64,000 nt of DNA from Sporosarcina sp. NCCP-2716 (GTDB lineage: Bacteria > Bacillota > Bacilli > Bacillales_A > Planococcaceae), in NCBI RefSeq assembly GCF_023707985.1, contig NZ_BRCF01000008.1:62001-126000 (forward strand), read 5' to 3'. Every line of letters starts with the position of its first letter. Positions within the stretch are counted from its first letter, which is position 1. A program made the translations under genes and the position numbers. Positions 19,460 through 29,824 of the stretch are shown one piece after another. The notes under the pieces are model-generated. The model worked only from the letters and a program-made list of their open reading frames with translations, was not told where the DNA came from and did no database searches.

Positions 19460-20413
19460 ATGGGCGGCGTAACAGTGAGAGAGATGCAGGAGCGGTTCGA
19501 TTTGGACATACTGACAGACAACAGCGGCATCGACCGCGAAATTGACTTGAGTGATATTTCAAGACCCGGTCTGGAAATGGCCGGGTACTTCGATTTTTAT
19601 CCGCGGACACGGATCCAGCTGCTGGGCAAAACGGAAATCTCGTTTTTTGAGAAGCTGCCTGAACAGGACCGGATCTCGCGGATGCGGATGCTGTGCACAC
19701 CGGAGACGCCGGCAGTCGTGCTGGCACATGGTGTCCACATGCCGCCGGAACTGAAAGAAGCTGCCGGACAGGCAGGCGTGCCCGTCCTCGGTGCAGATAT
19801 CCCGACGACCCGGCTATCCGGCATGCTGACCAATTATCTGGCCGGCCGCCTCGCTCCGATGGAGACCGTCCACGGAGTGCTGGTCGATATTTACGGTGTC
19901 GGTGTGATGATCATGGGAAAAAGCGGCGTCGGAAAAAGTGAGACAGCCCTGGAGCTCGTCAAACGGGGGCACCGACTCGTCGCGGACGATTCCGTCGAAA
20001 TCCGGGAAGTCGCCAAAAATATCCTGATCGGCAATCCGCCGCCGCTCCTCCGGCATATGCTTGAGATCCGAGGGGTCGGCATCATCGACATTATGACGCT
20101 GTTCGGCGCAAGTGCGGTGAAAGACGACAAGCGGATCGTCCTCGTCATCGAGCTGGAACTGTGGGACCCGGACAAGATGTACGACCGGCTCGGCATCGAC
20201 GAAGACAAACTGAGAATCATGGACTCCGAAGTGACGAAACTCGTCGTGCCGGTCCGTCCTGGCAGGAATCTGTCCGTCATCATCGAAGTCGCTGCGATGG
20301 ACTATCGGCTGAAGCGGCTTGGGATCAACGCCGCGGAAGAGTTCACGAACAAATTGGATGCAGTGATCCGGCAGAAGTCCGCTGCTGCAGAGGGAAAGAA
20401 GGGTACCTATTAA
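19460..20413 (+). CDS. hprK: HPr kinase/phosphorylase
   Basis: A 317-residue bifunctional enzyme that phosphorylates Ser46 of HPr and Crh with ATP or pyrophosphate and also removes that phosphate; it is the sensor of carbon catabolite repression. The N-terminal domain spans about 1-130. The C-terminal kinase domain has the Walker A GKSGVGKS at residues 153-160, followed by LVADD and the signature EIRGVGIIDI. GGAGGTGG lies before the ATG. It heads hprK-lgt-yvoD-ppaX-yvoF, and ppaX (hydrolase of the pyrophosphate it produces) is in the same operon. Confidence 0.96.
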   Translation: MGGVTVREMQERFDLDILTDNSGIDREIDLSDISRPGLEMAGYFDFYPRTRIQLLGKTEISFFEKLPEQDRISRMRMLCTPETPAVVLAHGVHMPPELKEAAGQAGVPVLGADIPTTRLSGMLTNYLAGRLAPMETVHGVLVDIYGVGVMIMGKSGVGKSETALELVKRGHRLVADDSVEIREVAKNILIGNPPPLLRHMLEIRGVGIIDIMTLFGASAVKDDKRIVLVIELELWDPDKMYDRLGIDEDKLRIMDSEVTKLVVPVRPGRNLSVIIEVAAMDYRLKRLGINAAEEFTNKLDAVIRQKSAAAEGKKGTY

Positions 20414-20414
20414 C

Positions 20415-21221
20415 ATGAATACATTATTAGCGATCGATCCGGTCGCATTCTCGCTCGGCCCGATCGACGTGCGCTGGTACGGCATTCTCATCGCTAGCGG
20501 CATCGTCCTTGCGTTCCTGCTTGTGCAGAAAGAGATGGTGCGGCAGCATATGCACCCCGACCTGCTGACGGATATGCTCATCTGGGCAGTGCCGATCTCG
20601 ATCATTTCCGCAAGGATCTACTATGTCATCTTCTCGTGGGAGTTCTACAAGGACCATCCTGCGGACATCATCAAGATCTGGGAAGGCGGCATTGCAATCC
20701 ACGGCGCACTGATCGGAGCCATCATCACAGCCGTCATCTTCACGAAAAAACGGGGCGTGTCGTTCTGGAAAGTGGCGGACATCACCGCTCCCGGACTGCT
20801 GATCGGCCAGATCATCGGGCGCTGGGGCAACTTCATGAACCAGGAAGCGCACGGGGGGCCGGTTTCCCAATCGTTCCTCGATAACACGATCATCCCCGAC
20901 TGGATCATGAACCAGATGACGATCGACGGGGTCACCTACCATCCGACGTTCCTGTATGAATCGATGTGGAACCTCGTCGGTCTGGCATTGATCCTCGTCC
21001 TCCGCCGGGTGAACTTGAAGCGAGGCGAAATCTTCTTCTTCTATGTAACATGGTATTCGATCGGCCGGTACTTCATCGAAGGGATGCGGACGGACAGTCT
21101 GTATGGCGGCGGTCTGCGGGCAGCCCAGGTCGTCTCGATCCTCGGCGTTCTGATCGGCGTCGGCCTCTTCATCTACCGCCGGTTCATCATGAAAACGGAT
21201 GTGAGGTACAATGACAACTAA
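20415..21221 (+). CDS. lgt: Prolipoprotein diacylglyceryl transferase
   Basis: A 268-residue polytopic enzyme that moves diacylglycerol from phosphatidylglycerol to the lipobox cysteine of prolipoproteins such as PrsA. The Lgt signature GRWGNFMNQEAHGG is at residues 135-148, with seven membrane helices around it. It starts one base after the hprK stop and overlaps the next gene by 11 bases. Confidence 0.96.
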   Translation: MNTLLAIDPVAFSLGPIDVRWYGILIASGIVLAFLLVQKEMVRQHMHPDLLTDMLIWAVPISIISARIYYVIFSWEFYKDHPADIIKIWEGGIAIHGALIGAIITAVIFTKKRGVSFWKVADITAPGLLIGQIIGRWGNFMNQEAHGGPVSQSFLDNTIIPDWIMNQMTIDGVTYHPTFLYESMWNLVGLALILVLRRVNLKRGEIFFFYVTWYSIGRYFIEGMRTDSLYGGGLRAAQVVSILGVLIGVGLFIYRRFIMKTDVRYNDN

Positions 21222-22176
21222 TACGTGGAAAGATACGGTCAGGAACGGCCTGAAAGCAGGAGGGAAGACGACGTGGTCTCTCGGCAAGATCATCTTCCCG
21301 ATCACGATACTGGTCGTGATTCTTCAGCACACGCCGATTCTGCCATGGATCGTCAAACTGATTTCGCCGCTCATGAGCCTGTTCGGACTGAGCGGGGAAG
21401 CGGCGATCCCGCTCGTCCTCGGCAATGCATTGAACTTATACGCCGGCATCGCCGGCATCCTGTCGCTCGACCTGACCGTGAAGGAAGTGTTCATCCTCGC
21501 GATCATGATGAGCTTTGCGCACAATCTGTTCATCGAAACAGGGGTTGCGCTGAAAGTCGGCGTGAAGCTGTGGATCGTCCTCGTCGTCCGGCTCGGGCTG
21601 GCGGCAGTATCCGGCATCGTCATCAACCTCGTCTGGAGGGGCGGCGGTGAACTTGCGAAATACGGCATTTCACCTGAAGTGACAACCGCTCCTGACGGGT
21701 GGCTGGAGATCTTCCTGCTCGGCCTGCAGAAGGCATCGTTCGGTGTCCTGCAGCTTGCGCTGATCGTTATCCCGCTCATGCTCGCAGTCCAGTTTCTGAA
21801 AGACAACCACTATTTGGAGAAATTCTCCGCGAAAGTCGCACCGGTGACAAGGCTGATCGGTGTCCAGCCGAACGCGTCGATGACATTGGCGGCTGGCCTG
21901 ATCATCGGTCTGGCTTACGGGGCGGGCGTCATGATCCAGGCTGTCGAGGAAGACGGTGTCAGCAATCGGGATGCCACGCTGTCGTTCATCTTCCTTGTGG
22001 CGTGCCACGCGGTCATTGAAGATACCTTGCTGTTCGTACCGCTCGGTATTCCGGTCTGGCCGCTGCTCGTCATCCGGATCATCACAGCATTCGTCCTGAC
22101 GATCGCTGTCGCGTTTTTCTGGCGGAACCGCATGCTGACGGAATTGGAGAAGGAAAGGGATGCTATTCATGGATAA
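21211..22176 (+). CDS. yvoD: Nucleoside-recognition domain membrane protein YvoD
   Basis: A 321-residue membrane protein with two Gate/nucleoside-recognition halves, each containing several hydrophobic helices (about residues 25-80, 85-150, 170-210 and 220-300). YvoD lies between lgt and ppaX in Bacillus too. Related Gate-domain proteins are transporters or sporulation membrane proteins; the substrate is unknown. It overlaps lgt by 11 bases and reaches into the ppaX ribosome-binding region, so translation is coupled. Confidence 0.82.
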   Translation: MTTNTWKDTVRNGLKAGGKTTWSLGKIIFPITILVVILQHTPILPWIVKLISPLMSLFGLSGEAAIPLVLGNALNLYAGIAGILSLDLTVKEVFILAIMMSFAHNLFIETGVALKVGVKLWIVLVVRLGLAAVSGIVINLVWRGGGELAKYGISPEVTTAPDGWLEIFLLGLQKASFGVLQLALIVIPLMLAVQFLKDNHYLEKFSAKVAPVTRLIGVQPNASMTLAAGLIIGLAYGAGVMIQAVEEDGVSNRDATLSFIFLVACHAVIEDTLLFVPLGIPVWPLLVIRIITAFVLTIAVAFFWRNRMLTELEKERDAIHG

Positions 22177-22822
22177 ACCGATTACAACAATACTTTTCGA
22201 TTTCGACGGGACGCTTCTCGATACGAACGAGCTCATCCTCCAGTCGTTCGAACAGCTGCTGGAAGTCCATTATCCGGGCCGTTATACACGTACTGACATA
22301 CTGCCGTTCATGGGGCCGACACTTGCGGAATCGTTCAACAGCATCGATCCTGCAAAGACGGAGCAGTTCATCGGCGAATACAGGGAATGGAATCTCGCCA
22401 ACCATGACAGGCTTGCCGTTGAATTTGACGGGGTGACAGAAGTGCTCACCCGTCTGGCAGCTCATGGCGTCCGCATGGCGATCGTTTCGACAAAGCGCAA
22501 TGACATGGTGCAGAAAGGGCTCGACCTGATCGGCATCGGGCATCTGTTCGAGACGGTTGTCGGGCTGGATGACGTCACGAACGCCAAACCGGATCCGGAA
22601 CCGCTGCTGCTGGCGATGGAGCGGCTCGGTGCTGCAAAAGACGAAGTGCTCATGGTCGGGGATAACTTCCATGATATCGAAGGCGGCAAGAACGCAGGCG
22701 TCCGTACAGCGGGCGTCGCATGGTCGGCGAAAGGGCCTGAATTCCTGTGGAACTACGGACCTGATTATATGCTGACCCACATTTCAGACCTGTATGCCAT
22801 CACGGGAGTGCCCGCCGAATGA
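22169..22822 (+). CDS. ppaX: Pyrophosphatase PpaX
   Basis: A HAD-family hydrolase of 217 residues. Motif I is FDFDGTLLDTNE near residue 10, motif II VSTKRN near 107, and motif III/IV KPDPEP with VGDNFHD. PpaX hydrolyses the pyrophosphate released when HprK/P dephosphorylates P-Ser-HPr, which fits the operon. The ATG at 22169 is preferred over 22160 because GGAAAGGG lies 9 bases before it and would touch the earlier codon. The stop overlaps the next start (ATGA). Confidence 0.92.
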   Translation: MDKPITTILFDFDGTLLDTNELILQSFEQLLEVHYPGRYTRTDILPFMGPTLAESFNSIDPAKTEQFIGEYREWNLANHDRLAVEFDGVTEVLTRLAAHGVRMAIVSTKRNDMVQKGLDLIGIGHLFETVVGLDDVTNAKPDPEPLLLAMERLGAAKDEVLMVGDNFHDIEGGKNAGVRTAGVAWSAKGPEFLWNYGPDYMLTHISDLYAITGVPAE

Positions 22823-23343
22823 GGAAAACCGAGCGGTATCCGGTGAAGTGGGAAGGGAACTCGCTGTGGAACCTGTACAGGACAGTCTCCTTCTTCAAGG
22901 TGGCGAAAAACTTCGCCGTCATCCAGGCCGCCCGCTACACCCCTTTTTTCACGATGAAAAACTGGCTGTACCGGGCGTTCCTGCGGATGGAGGTCGGTCC
23001 GCGCACCGCTTTCGCTCTCATGGTGTTCCCGGATGTCATGTTTCCGGAACGGATCCGTGTCGGCCGTGATACGATCATCGGCTTCAACACGACGATCCTG
23101 GCGCACGAATACTTGGTGGACGAGTACCGGGTCGGCGATGTCACGATCGGTGACCGGGTCATGATCGGCGCGAACACGACGATCCTGCCCGGGGTGACGA
23201 TCGGCGATGGGGCAGTCGTCTCGGCTGCATCACTCGTCAATAAGGACATCCCGGCCGGCGCCATGGCCGGCGGCAACCCGGTCCGCATCATCTACACTGC
23301 AGAAGAGGCCACCCGGAGGAAAGCGGGCAGCCGTGAGGTTTAG
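22819..23343 (+). CDS. yvoF: Hexapeptide-repeat acyltransferase YvoF
   Basis: A 174-residue left-handed beta-helix acyltransferase. The C-terminal half has hexapeptide repeats (IRVGRDTIIGFNTTI, DVTIGDRVMIGANTTI, VTIGDGAVVSAASLV) and the GNPVRII end common to maltose/galactoside O-acetyltransferase relatives. The acceptor is unknown. It is last in the hprK operon, overlapping ppaX by 4 bases, as in B. subtilis. Confidence 0.87.
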   Translation: MRKTERYPVKWEGNSLWNLYRTVSFFKVAKNFAVIQAARYTPFFTMKNWLYRAFLRMEVGPRTAFALMVFPDVMFPERIRVGRDTIIGFNTTILAHEYLVDEYRVGDVTIGDRVMIGANTTILPGVTIGDGAVVSAASLVNKDIPAGAMAGGNPVRIIYTAEEATRRKAGSREV

Positions 23344-23362
23344 CAAAGCGGGAAAGAAGATA

Positions 23363-23371
23363 TGGTATACT
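23363..23371 (+). promoter_or_regulatory. Extended -10 promoter before the TPR gene
   Basis: TGG-TATACT, 65 bases before the TTG start. A transcript from here would first pass through the hairpin at 23386-23422. Confidence 0.5.
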
Positions 23372-23385
23372 GTAGAGACATATTG

Positions 23386-23422
23386 CAAGAAGGGGCGTCT
23401 GTTGCGTTCCTTCTTGTTTTTT
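23386..23422 (+). terminator. Terminator-like hairpin in the leader of the TPR gene
   Basis: CAAGAAGG pairs with CCTTCTTG (8 bp) across a 15-base loop and is followed by six T. The ribosome-binding site GGAGGA begins 2 bases later. It may end the hprK operon, or act as an attenuator for the promoter just upstream. Confidence 0.75.
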
Positions 23423-23435
23423 CGGAGGAATCTGT

Positions 23436-24962
23436 TTGGATAAAAACTTGCAACATAAATCGACTAAAATAATCCCATTTGTCCCGGATGGTGCTTTCTA
23501 CTTCGCCCGGGCGCTCACTGAGATCCAGAAAGAGCAGTTCCAGGGTGCGCTCAAATACTTGAAACGCGCTGCCGAACTGAGCCCGGACGACCATCGGATC
23601 CTTACCCAATACGGGGTGATGGTGATGGAAGAGGGACGCTTCGAGGAGGCGCTCGATCTGCTGATGCAGGCGTTCGAACTGGCGCCGGCGGATGAGGAAG
23701 TCATCTATTATCTGGCGGAAGTCCATGCCCACCTCGGAATGCTCCGGGAAGCGAAGCTGTTTGCGGAAAGTTACGCCGATCGCGCACCGGAAGGGGAACT
23801 TTACGAAGAGGCGAAGGAAATCATCGAATTCGCCGAACAGGAGACCGCGTTCCTGGCGGAGGAAGAACCGATGGATGAGGAAGTCCGCATGCTGCAGGAG
23901 AAAGCGCGGCGTCTCATGGAGTCAGGTGAGTTCGACAAGGCGGTCCGTGTCCTGGAGGATATCGTCGCCGATCATCCCGATTCGTGGTCGACGCTCAACA
24001 ACTTGGCGCTCGCCTATTTCTACCGGGGCGACACGCAGGAGGCACGGGAGCTGCTGTATGAGATTCTCGAGAACGACCGCGGCAATGTCCACGCCCTCTG
24101 CAATTTGGCGGTCTTCTATTATTATGAAGGGGACCAGGTCAAACTGCAGCCGCTGATCGAGCTGCTGAAGAAGATCCGGCCGTACCAGTTCGAACATCGG
24201 TACAAGCTCGGGGCTACCTTCGCGCTCATCGGCTGTCATCAGGAAGCCTACCACTGGCTCCGCAGCATCCAGAAAAAGGGCTTTGAAGGGGATGAAGGCT
24301 TCTTCTTCTGGCTCGCCCATGCAGCTTTCTTCGCGGGACACCGCAAACAGGCGGAGGAAGCATTCGCACGTCTCGTCGAGCTCGATCCCTCGAAAGCCGG
24401 TCTGGAGCCTTGGCTTGAAGCGGACATGCCGGAGGCGGATGATGATTCCCAGTACACGCATGACAAACAGTTCTTGCTCGACAAGATCAGCAACCCATAC
24501 AGCAGCGAGCGGATGTTCGGCTTTTTCCTGCTCGGCAAATCGATCCATAAGCAGGAGATCATCGCTCATCCCGCCTACATTGACGTGGAAAAGCTGACCG
24601 ATGTAGAGAAGCTGGTGCTCGCGGGAAGCCTCGACTACCAGCTGGTGGAAGACTCACCGGCGGACAAAGCTTTCAACCGGGCGATGGAAGCGGCTGAACT
24701 GTTGTACACGCACAACAGACCGCTCGATCAGCAGGGGACGCACCTGTTCCAAATGTGGTTCACCCTGTTTGAAATCGGTCTGGAAAAAGAATACCCGTTC
24801 CGCAACCCGTCTGCCATCGCGGCAGCGGCGGATTACATGTTCTGTTCATCGCGCAACCGCAAAGTGACGAAAACGGGTATGGCGGCACAGTACGGTATCA
24901 GCACACAGACGCTGACCAAATATGTCGGCGAACTGTTTGAATTCCTGCCTCATTTCTCTTGA
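23436..24962 (+). CDS. TPR-repeat protein (YvcD-like)
   Basis: A 508-residue soluble protein with tetratricopeptide repeats, clearest at residues 20-85 (AFYFARALTEIQKEQFQGALKYLKRAAELSPDD and the next repeat), about 148-220 and 240-315. The C-terminal 130 residues are alpha-helical and end in a helix-turn-helix-like stretch, KTGMAAQYGISTQTLTKYVGELFEF. It starts at TTG, supported by GGAGGA 6 bases before it. It lies directly upstream of trxB, like yvcD in the Bacillus neighbourhood. Function unknown. Confidence 0.8.
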   Translation: MDKNLQHKSTKIIPFVPDGAFYFARALTEIQKEQFQGALKYLKRAAELSPDDHRILTQYGVMVMEEGRFEEALDLLMQAFELAPADEEVIYYLAEVHAHLGMLREAKLFAESYADRAPEGELYEEAKEIIEFAEQETAFLAEEEPMDEEVRMLQEKARRLMESGEFDKAVRVLEDIVADHPDSWSTLNNLALAYFYRGDTQEARELLYEILENDRGNVHALCNLAVFYYYEGDQVKLQPLIELLKKIRPYQFEHRYKLGATFALIGCHQEAYHWLRSIQKKGFEGDEGFFFWLAHAAFFAGHRKQAEEAFARLVELDPSKAGLEPWLEADMPEADDDSQYTHDKQFLLDKISNPYSSERMFGFFLLGKSIHKQEIIAHPAYIDVEKLTDVEKLVLAGSLDYQLVEDSPADKAFNRAMEAAELLYTHNRPLDQQGTHLFQMWFTLFEIGLEKEYPFRNPSAIAAAADYMFCSSRNRKVTKTGMAAQYGISTQTLTKYVGELFEFLPHFS

Positions 24963-25067
24963 AAACCGGGACTACGCCAAAAAGATGTGACAGGCAGATT
25001 AGTTGAAGGAACGTGAAAAAACTTATACGATTTGGACAGAAGAAGGAATACTGGAGGAGGAACTTGA

Positions 25068-26024
<957 letters not shown>

Positions 26025-26025
26025 T

Positions 26026-26079
26026 TTAACACAACCTTAACGCAACTGTAACGCAGCTGAAACAGTAGTCGGTTATACT
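26026..26079 (+). promoter_or_regulatory. Pho-box-like promoter downstream of trxB
   Basis: Four hexamers at an exact 11-bp period (TTAACA 26026, TTAACG 26037, GTAACG 26048, GAAACA 26059) are followed 9 bp later by TATACT (26074-26079). This is the layout of Bacillus PhoP-activated promoters: TT(A/C/T)A(C/T)A repeats with 5-bp spacers directly upstream of the -10. The first hexamer starts 2 bases after the trxB stop. No gene is directly behind it; a terminator follows 37 bp later. Confidence 0.5.
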
Positions 26080-26116
26080 AAGAGTGTTGATTGACCCCCT
26101 ATTTTTTTATAGACTT

Positions 26117-26155
26117 GAAGGCTGTCGGAAAGTATGTTGCCGGCAGCTTCTTTTT
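26117..26155 (+). terminator. Terminator after trxB
   Basis: GAAGGCTGTCGG pairs with CCGGCAGCTTC (one bulge) around an 11-base loop, then five T. It would also end any transcript started at the Pho-like promoter. Confidence 0.88.
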
Positions 26156-26169
26156 GTGTCGTTTTCCGG

Positions 26170-26175
26170 TATAAT
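26170..26175 (+). promoter_or_regulatory. -10 element of the nudF-rapZ-yvcK-whiA-crh operon
   Basis: A perfect TATAAT lies 47 bases before the nudix gene. The -35 region (TTCTTT at 26148 or nearby) is weak and overlaps the trxB terminator. Confidence 0.5.
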
Positions 26176-26221
26176 CGATTATACTTAAGACTATGTAAAC
26201 AAAAGAAGTGAGGCACCGCGT

Positions 26222-26689
26222 ATGCAAAGAATTGTAAACCTGCTAGTTGAGAAAGACGGAAACGTGCTCTTATTAAAAAAGCCGAGGAGGGGCTGGTACG
26301 TTGCTCCCGGCGGCAAGATGGATGCCGGCGAGTCGATCCTCGAGACGGCGATCCGTGAATTCACGGAAGAGACCGGGGCAATTCCGGTCGATCCCTATTT
26401 GAAAGGCGTCTATACAATGGTGATCCGGAACGGAGAGGACACGGTGGACGAATGGATGCTGTTCACCTTCGCTGCCCGGGACTACACCGGAACGCCGATG
26501 ACAGATACAGTGGAAGGCAAGCTGGAGTGGCATCCGGTCGAATCGCTCAAGACGCTGGCGATGGCGGAAGGCGACCGGACGAATCTGCTGTTTGCCATGT
26601 CTGGGGAAGGGATCCAATACGGCACATTCACGTATACGGAGGACTTCGAACTGCTTGACGAAAAGATCCAACATCCAAACGGAAGGTGA
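26222..26689 (+). CDS. Nudix hydrolase (NudF/YvcI-like)
   Basis: A 155-residue Nudix enzyme. The Nudix box GX5EX7REUXEEXGU is complete at residues 31-53 (GKMDAGE to REFTEETGA). The family cleaves nucleoside diphosphates linked to another moiety, such as oxidised nucleotides or sugar nucleotides; the Bacillus member at this position (YvcI) has been reported to act on RNA 5' ends or related substrates, which I cannot judge from sequence. GAAGTGAGG precedes the ATG. It is the first gene of the operon containing rapZ, yvcK, whiA and crh. Confidence 0.9.
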   Translation: MQRIVNLLVEKDGNVLLLKKPRRGWYVAPGGKMDAGESILETAIREFTEETGAIPVDPYLKGVYTMVIRNGEDTVDEWMLFTFAARDYTGTPMTDTVEGKLEWHPVESLKTLAMAEGDRTNLLFAMSGEGIQYGTFTYTEDFELLDEKIQHPNGR

Positions 26690-26697
26690 TGGGGCCG

Positions 26698-27585
26698 ATG
26701 GAAACAGATGCACATACGGAAGAACTCGAACTGGTGATCATAACGGGGATGTCAGGAGCCGGCAAGTCGGTTGCGATGCAGAGTTTCGAAGATATGGGCT
26801 ACTATTGCATCGACAATCTCCCGCCTGAGCTGCTGCAGACATTCCTCGACCTGATGCTCGCGTCTGCTGACAAGAAATCCAAAATCGCCGCGGTCATCGA
26901 CACGAGGGGCGGCGGCCTGTTCGATGCTCTGCTGGATGCGCTCGACAGCGTCAATCGGATGGATAACGTAACAACCCGGATCCTGTTCCTGGAGGCGGAT
27001 GACGAAACGCTCGTCAGCCGCTACAAAGAATCGAGGAGATCCCACCCGCTCGCCGGCGGAAGGCAGCCGCTCGCCGGCATCCAGAAAGAACGAGGCCTCC
27101 TGAGTGATATAAAAGGACGCGCAAAGTCGATCTACAACACGTCGGAGATGAAACCGAAAGAGCTGCGTGACCGGATCATCCAGGAGTTTTCCGCAGGCGA
27201 AGGCGAAAACTTCACACTGAACTTCATCTCGTTCGGGTTCAAGCATGCGATGCCGATCGACGCCGATGTCGTGTTCGACGTGCGCTTCCTGCCGAATCCG
27301 TATTATATCGAAGCGATGCGGCCGCAGACCGGGCTCGACCGGGAAGTGTATGAGTATGTCCTGAAATGGGACGATACCCAGACACTCATCAGCAAGCTGA
27401 CAGACCTGTTCAAGTTCCTCATTCCCCAGTATAAGAATGAAGGGAAATCGCAAGTCGTCATCGCATTCGGCTGCACAGGCGGCCAGCACCGTTCCGTGAC
27501 GCTCGCCGAGTATTTCGGAAGCCTGTTCAAGGACGAATATACGACTTATGTGACACATCAGCATATCGAAAAAAGAAAGGGCTGA
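26698..27585 (+). CDS. rapZ: RNase adapter RapZ / YvcJ GTPase
   Basis: A P-loop protein of 295 residues. Walker A GMSGAGKS is at residues 17-24, followed by CIDNLPPEL. The C-terminal domain has [23 protein letters not shown] and the conserved [10 protein letters not shown]. In E. coli RapZ guides small-RNA decay; in B. subtilis YvcJ binds GTP/ATP and affects competence. The start at 26698 is chosen because GGAAGG lies 11 bases upstream; the GTG/ATG at 26686-26689 touch it. yvcK follows after 4 bases. Confidence 0.93.
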   Translation: METDAHTEELELVIITGMSGAGKSVAMQSFEDMGYYCIDNLPPELLQTFLDLMLASADKKSKIAAVIDTRGGGLFDALLDALDSVNRMDNVTTRILFLEADDETLVSRYKESRRSHPLAGGRQPLAGIQKERGLLSDIKGRAKSIYNTSEMKPKELRDRIIQEFSAGEGENFTLNFISFGFKHAMPIDADVVFDVRFLPNPYYIEAMRPQTGLDREVYEYVLKWDDTQTLISKLTDLFKFLIPQYKNEGKSQVVIAFGCTGGQHRSVTLAEYFGSLFKDEYTTYVTHQHIEKRKG

Positions 27586-27589
27586 CGCT

Positions 27590-28576
27590 ATGAAGCCTTC
27601 AGCACTACGCAAGAAAGTCGTGGTTTTCGGCGGCGGTACCGGCCTGTCGACGCTGCTGCGCGGCCTGAAGAAGTATCCGGTCGATGTAACAGCGGTCGTC
27701 ACAGTGGCAGATGACGGAGGAAGTTCTGGAAGATTACTGGATCAGTATGACATCCCGCCTCCGGGTGATGTCAGGAAGGTGATGGCAGCGCTTTCAGATG
27801 TGGAACCGCTTATCGAACAGCTGTTCCAGTACCGATTCAAGGCGCAGGACGGCCTTAACGGCCATTCGCTCGGCAATCTGATGCTCGCTGCCATGACAGA
27901 CATTACCGGTGATTTCGCCAGCGCCGTCCGTAAGATGGGACAGGTGCTCAACATCAAAGGGAAAGTGCTGCCGGCGGCGAACCAGCGCATCACTCTCCAT
28001 GCGGAACTCGAGGACGGCACGATCGTCACAGGCGAATCCAAGATCCCGATGTATGCCCGCAAAATCCGCCGTGTCTACCTATCGCCCCAGGACGCCGAGC
28101 CGCTTCCAGAGACGACGGCTGCGATCCGCCAGGCGGACCTGATCATCATCGGTCCCGGCAGCCTGTATACGAGCATCCTGCCGTCGCTCCTCGTCCAGGA
28201 TATCCGGAAAGAGGTGCTATCGAGCAAGGCGCGTAAAGTGTACGTCGGCAACCTGACGACCCAAAAAGGAGAGACATACCGGTACACCGCCTCGGAGCAT
28301 GTTGCCGCACTGTACGACCACGTCGAAAAACCGTTCCTCGACGCGGTGCTGCTGAACAGCAAGGACATCCTGCCGCTTCTGAGCGAAGCGGGGCAGACTG
28401 TCACGTCCTGGCCGGTCGAACGCGATCTGGACAGGCTGCGGGAACTGGTGCCGCATATCTATCAGGAAGATATCGCACTGGCCGTGGACGGGCGTGTCCT
28501 TCACGACGCGGAAAAAGTGGCGGAATGGTTCATGGACTACATAGCGGGCGAAGCAGCGAGTACTGAACAGGCGTGA
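27590..28576 (+). CDS. yvcK: Gluconeogenesis factor YvcK/MgfK
   Basis: A 328-residue protein of the YvcK/CofD-like family. It has the nucleotide-sugar-binding loop [11 protein letters not shown] at residues 13-23, DDGGSSGRL near 44, GHSLGNL near 86 and NLTTQKGET near 220. YvcK binds UDP-sugars and is needed for cell-wall synthesis and growth on gluconeogenic carbon sources. It lies between rapZ and whiA, as in most Firmicutes. Confidence 0.93.
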   Translation: MKPSALRKKVVVFGGGTGLSTLLRGLKKYPVDVTAVVTVADDGGSSGRLLDQYDIPPPGDVRKVMAALSDVEPLIEQLFQYRFKAQDGLNGHSLGNLMLAAMTDITGDFASAVRKMGQVLNIKGKVLPAANQRITLHAELEDGTIVTGESKIPMYARKIRRVYLSPQDAEPLPETTAAIRQADLIIIGPGSLYTSILPSLLVQDIRKEVLSSKARKVYVGNLTTQKGETYRYTASEHVAALYDHVEKPFLDAVLLNSKDILPLLSEAGQTVTSWPVERDLDRLRELVPHIYQEDIALAVDGRVLHDAEKVAEWFMDYIAGEAASTEQA

Positions 28577-28601
28577 TCGCCACCGGGAAAGGGGGAAGTT
28601 C

Positions 28602-29546
28602 ATGTCTTTCGCATCTGAAACAAAGAAAGAACTGACACAAATCGAATCTGAAGATTGCTGTACAAAGGCGGAAATCGCGGCGTTCATCCGCATGAACGGG
28701 GTTGTGTCGTTCTCCAACAAATCGCTCACGCTCGACGTGCAGACAGAGAATGCTGCGATTGCCAGGCGCCTGTACTCCAATCTCAAGAAATTATATACAT
28801 TCAAAGTGGAACTGCTCGTCCGGCGCAAAATGCGTCTCAAGAAAAACAACGTCTATATATGCCGGGTGCGCGAAGAGGCCCGTGAACTGCTGGACGATCT
28901 CGATATCCTGTCGAATACGTTCCAGTCCAATCAGAGCATAACGGACCGCATCATCCCGAATGACTGCTGCAAGCGTGCATATCTGCGGGGGGCGTTCCTC
29001 GCAGGCGGATCAGTCAACAATCCGGAAACGTCGTCATATCATCTCGAAATCTTTTCGCTGTATCAGGAGCACTCCGACGCGCTTGTCAGCCTGATGAACG
29101 ACTATCAGCTGAATGCGAAATCGATCGAACGGAAGAAAGGGTTCGTCGCCTACCTGAAAGAAGCGGAGAAGATTGCGGACTTCCTGAGCATCATCGGCGC
29201 GCACGTCGCGCTCATGCGGTTCGAGGACATCCGGATCGTCCGGGATATGAGGAACAGCGTCAACCGGCTCGTCAACTGTGAAACGGCGAATCTCAACAAG
29301 ACGATCAGCGCCGCCCAGCGGCAAGTCGAGAATATCAAACTGATCCAGTCGACAGTCGGTCTCGACTCCCTGCCGGACAGGCTCCAGGAAATTGCGCATC
29401 TGCGTGTCGAGTATCAGGACGTGACGCTGAAGGAACTCGGGGAAATGCTGTCAGGCGGCCCGGTGAGCAAATCAGGCGTCAACCACCGTCTCCGCAAGAT
29501 CGACGAAATCGCAGAAAGAGTGCGGGTCGGCGGGATCACCAAATGA
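28602..29546 (+). CDS. whiA: WhiA, DNA-binding division/sporulation regulator
   Basis: A 314-residue WhiA protein. The N-terminal LAGLIDADG-like homing-endonuclease fold has [17 protein letters not shown] near residue 125, and the C-terminal helix-turn-helix has [25 protein letters not shown] near 275. WhiA influences cell division and chromosome segregation in Bacillus and sporulation septation in Streptomyces. GAAAGGGGG precedes the ATG. crh follows after 16 bases. Confidence 0.95.
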   Translation: MSFASETKKELTQIESEDCCTKAEIAAFIRMNGVVSFSNKSLTLDVQTENAAIARRLYSNLKKLYTFKVELLVRRKMRLKKNNVYICRVREEARELLDDLDILSNTFQSNQSITDRIIPNDCCKRAYLRGAFLAGGSVNNPETSSYHLEIFSLYQEHSDALVSLMNDYQLNAKSIERKKGFVAYLKEAEKIADFLSIIGAHVALMRFEDIRIVRDMRNSVNRLVNCETANLNKTISAAQRQVENIKLIQSTVGLDSLPDRLQEIAHLRVEYQDVTLKELGEMLSGGPVSKSGVNHRLRKIDEIAERVRVGGITK

Positions 29547-29562
29547 GAAGGAGGGAAAGGGT

Positions 29563-29820
29563 ATGATTGAAAAGGCAGTGGAAGTCAAAATCAAGCCCGG
29601 TCTGCAGGCAAGGCAGGCCGCGCTGTTCGTCCAGGAGGCGAACCGGTACAACTCGGACATCTATGTAAAACGGGAAGACCGTCAAGTGAACGCCAAAAGC
29701 ATCATGGGGATCATGAGCCTCGCAATCGCGCAGGGCAGCACGGTCACCCTGATGGCGGACGGTTCGGATGAGGAACAGGCGGCGCAGTCGCTGGCAGCCT
29801 TCATAGAAGGGGAATCGTGA
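29563..29820 (+). CDS. crh: Catabolite repression HPr-like protein Crh
   Basis: An 85-residue HPr paralogue. Gln replaces the phosphorylatable His at residue 15 (KPGLQAR), so it cannot pass PTS phosphate. The regulatory Ser46 is intact (NAKSIMGI). This pair defines Crh: phosphorylated at Ser46 by HprK, it acts as a CcpA co-repressor. hprK and cre sites are found in this window. It is the last gene of the nudix-rapZ-yvcK-whiA-crh operon and faces clpP. Confidence 0.95.
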   Translation: MIEKAVEVKIKPGLQARQAALFVQEANRYNSDIYVKREDRQVNAKSIMGIMSLAIAQGSTVTLMADGSDEEQAAQSLAAFIEGES

Positions 29821-29824
29821 ACAG

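Noticed and set aside
26222-29820. Riboswitch or T-box leaders in front of the operons
   Set aside because: Upstream gaps are short and I saw no T-box, SAM, or other recognisable riboswitch motifs anywhere in the window.
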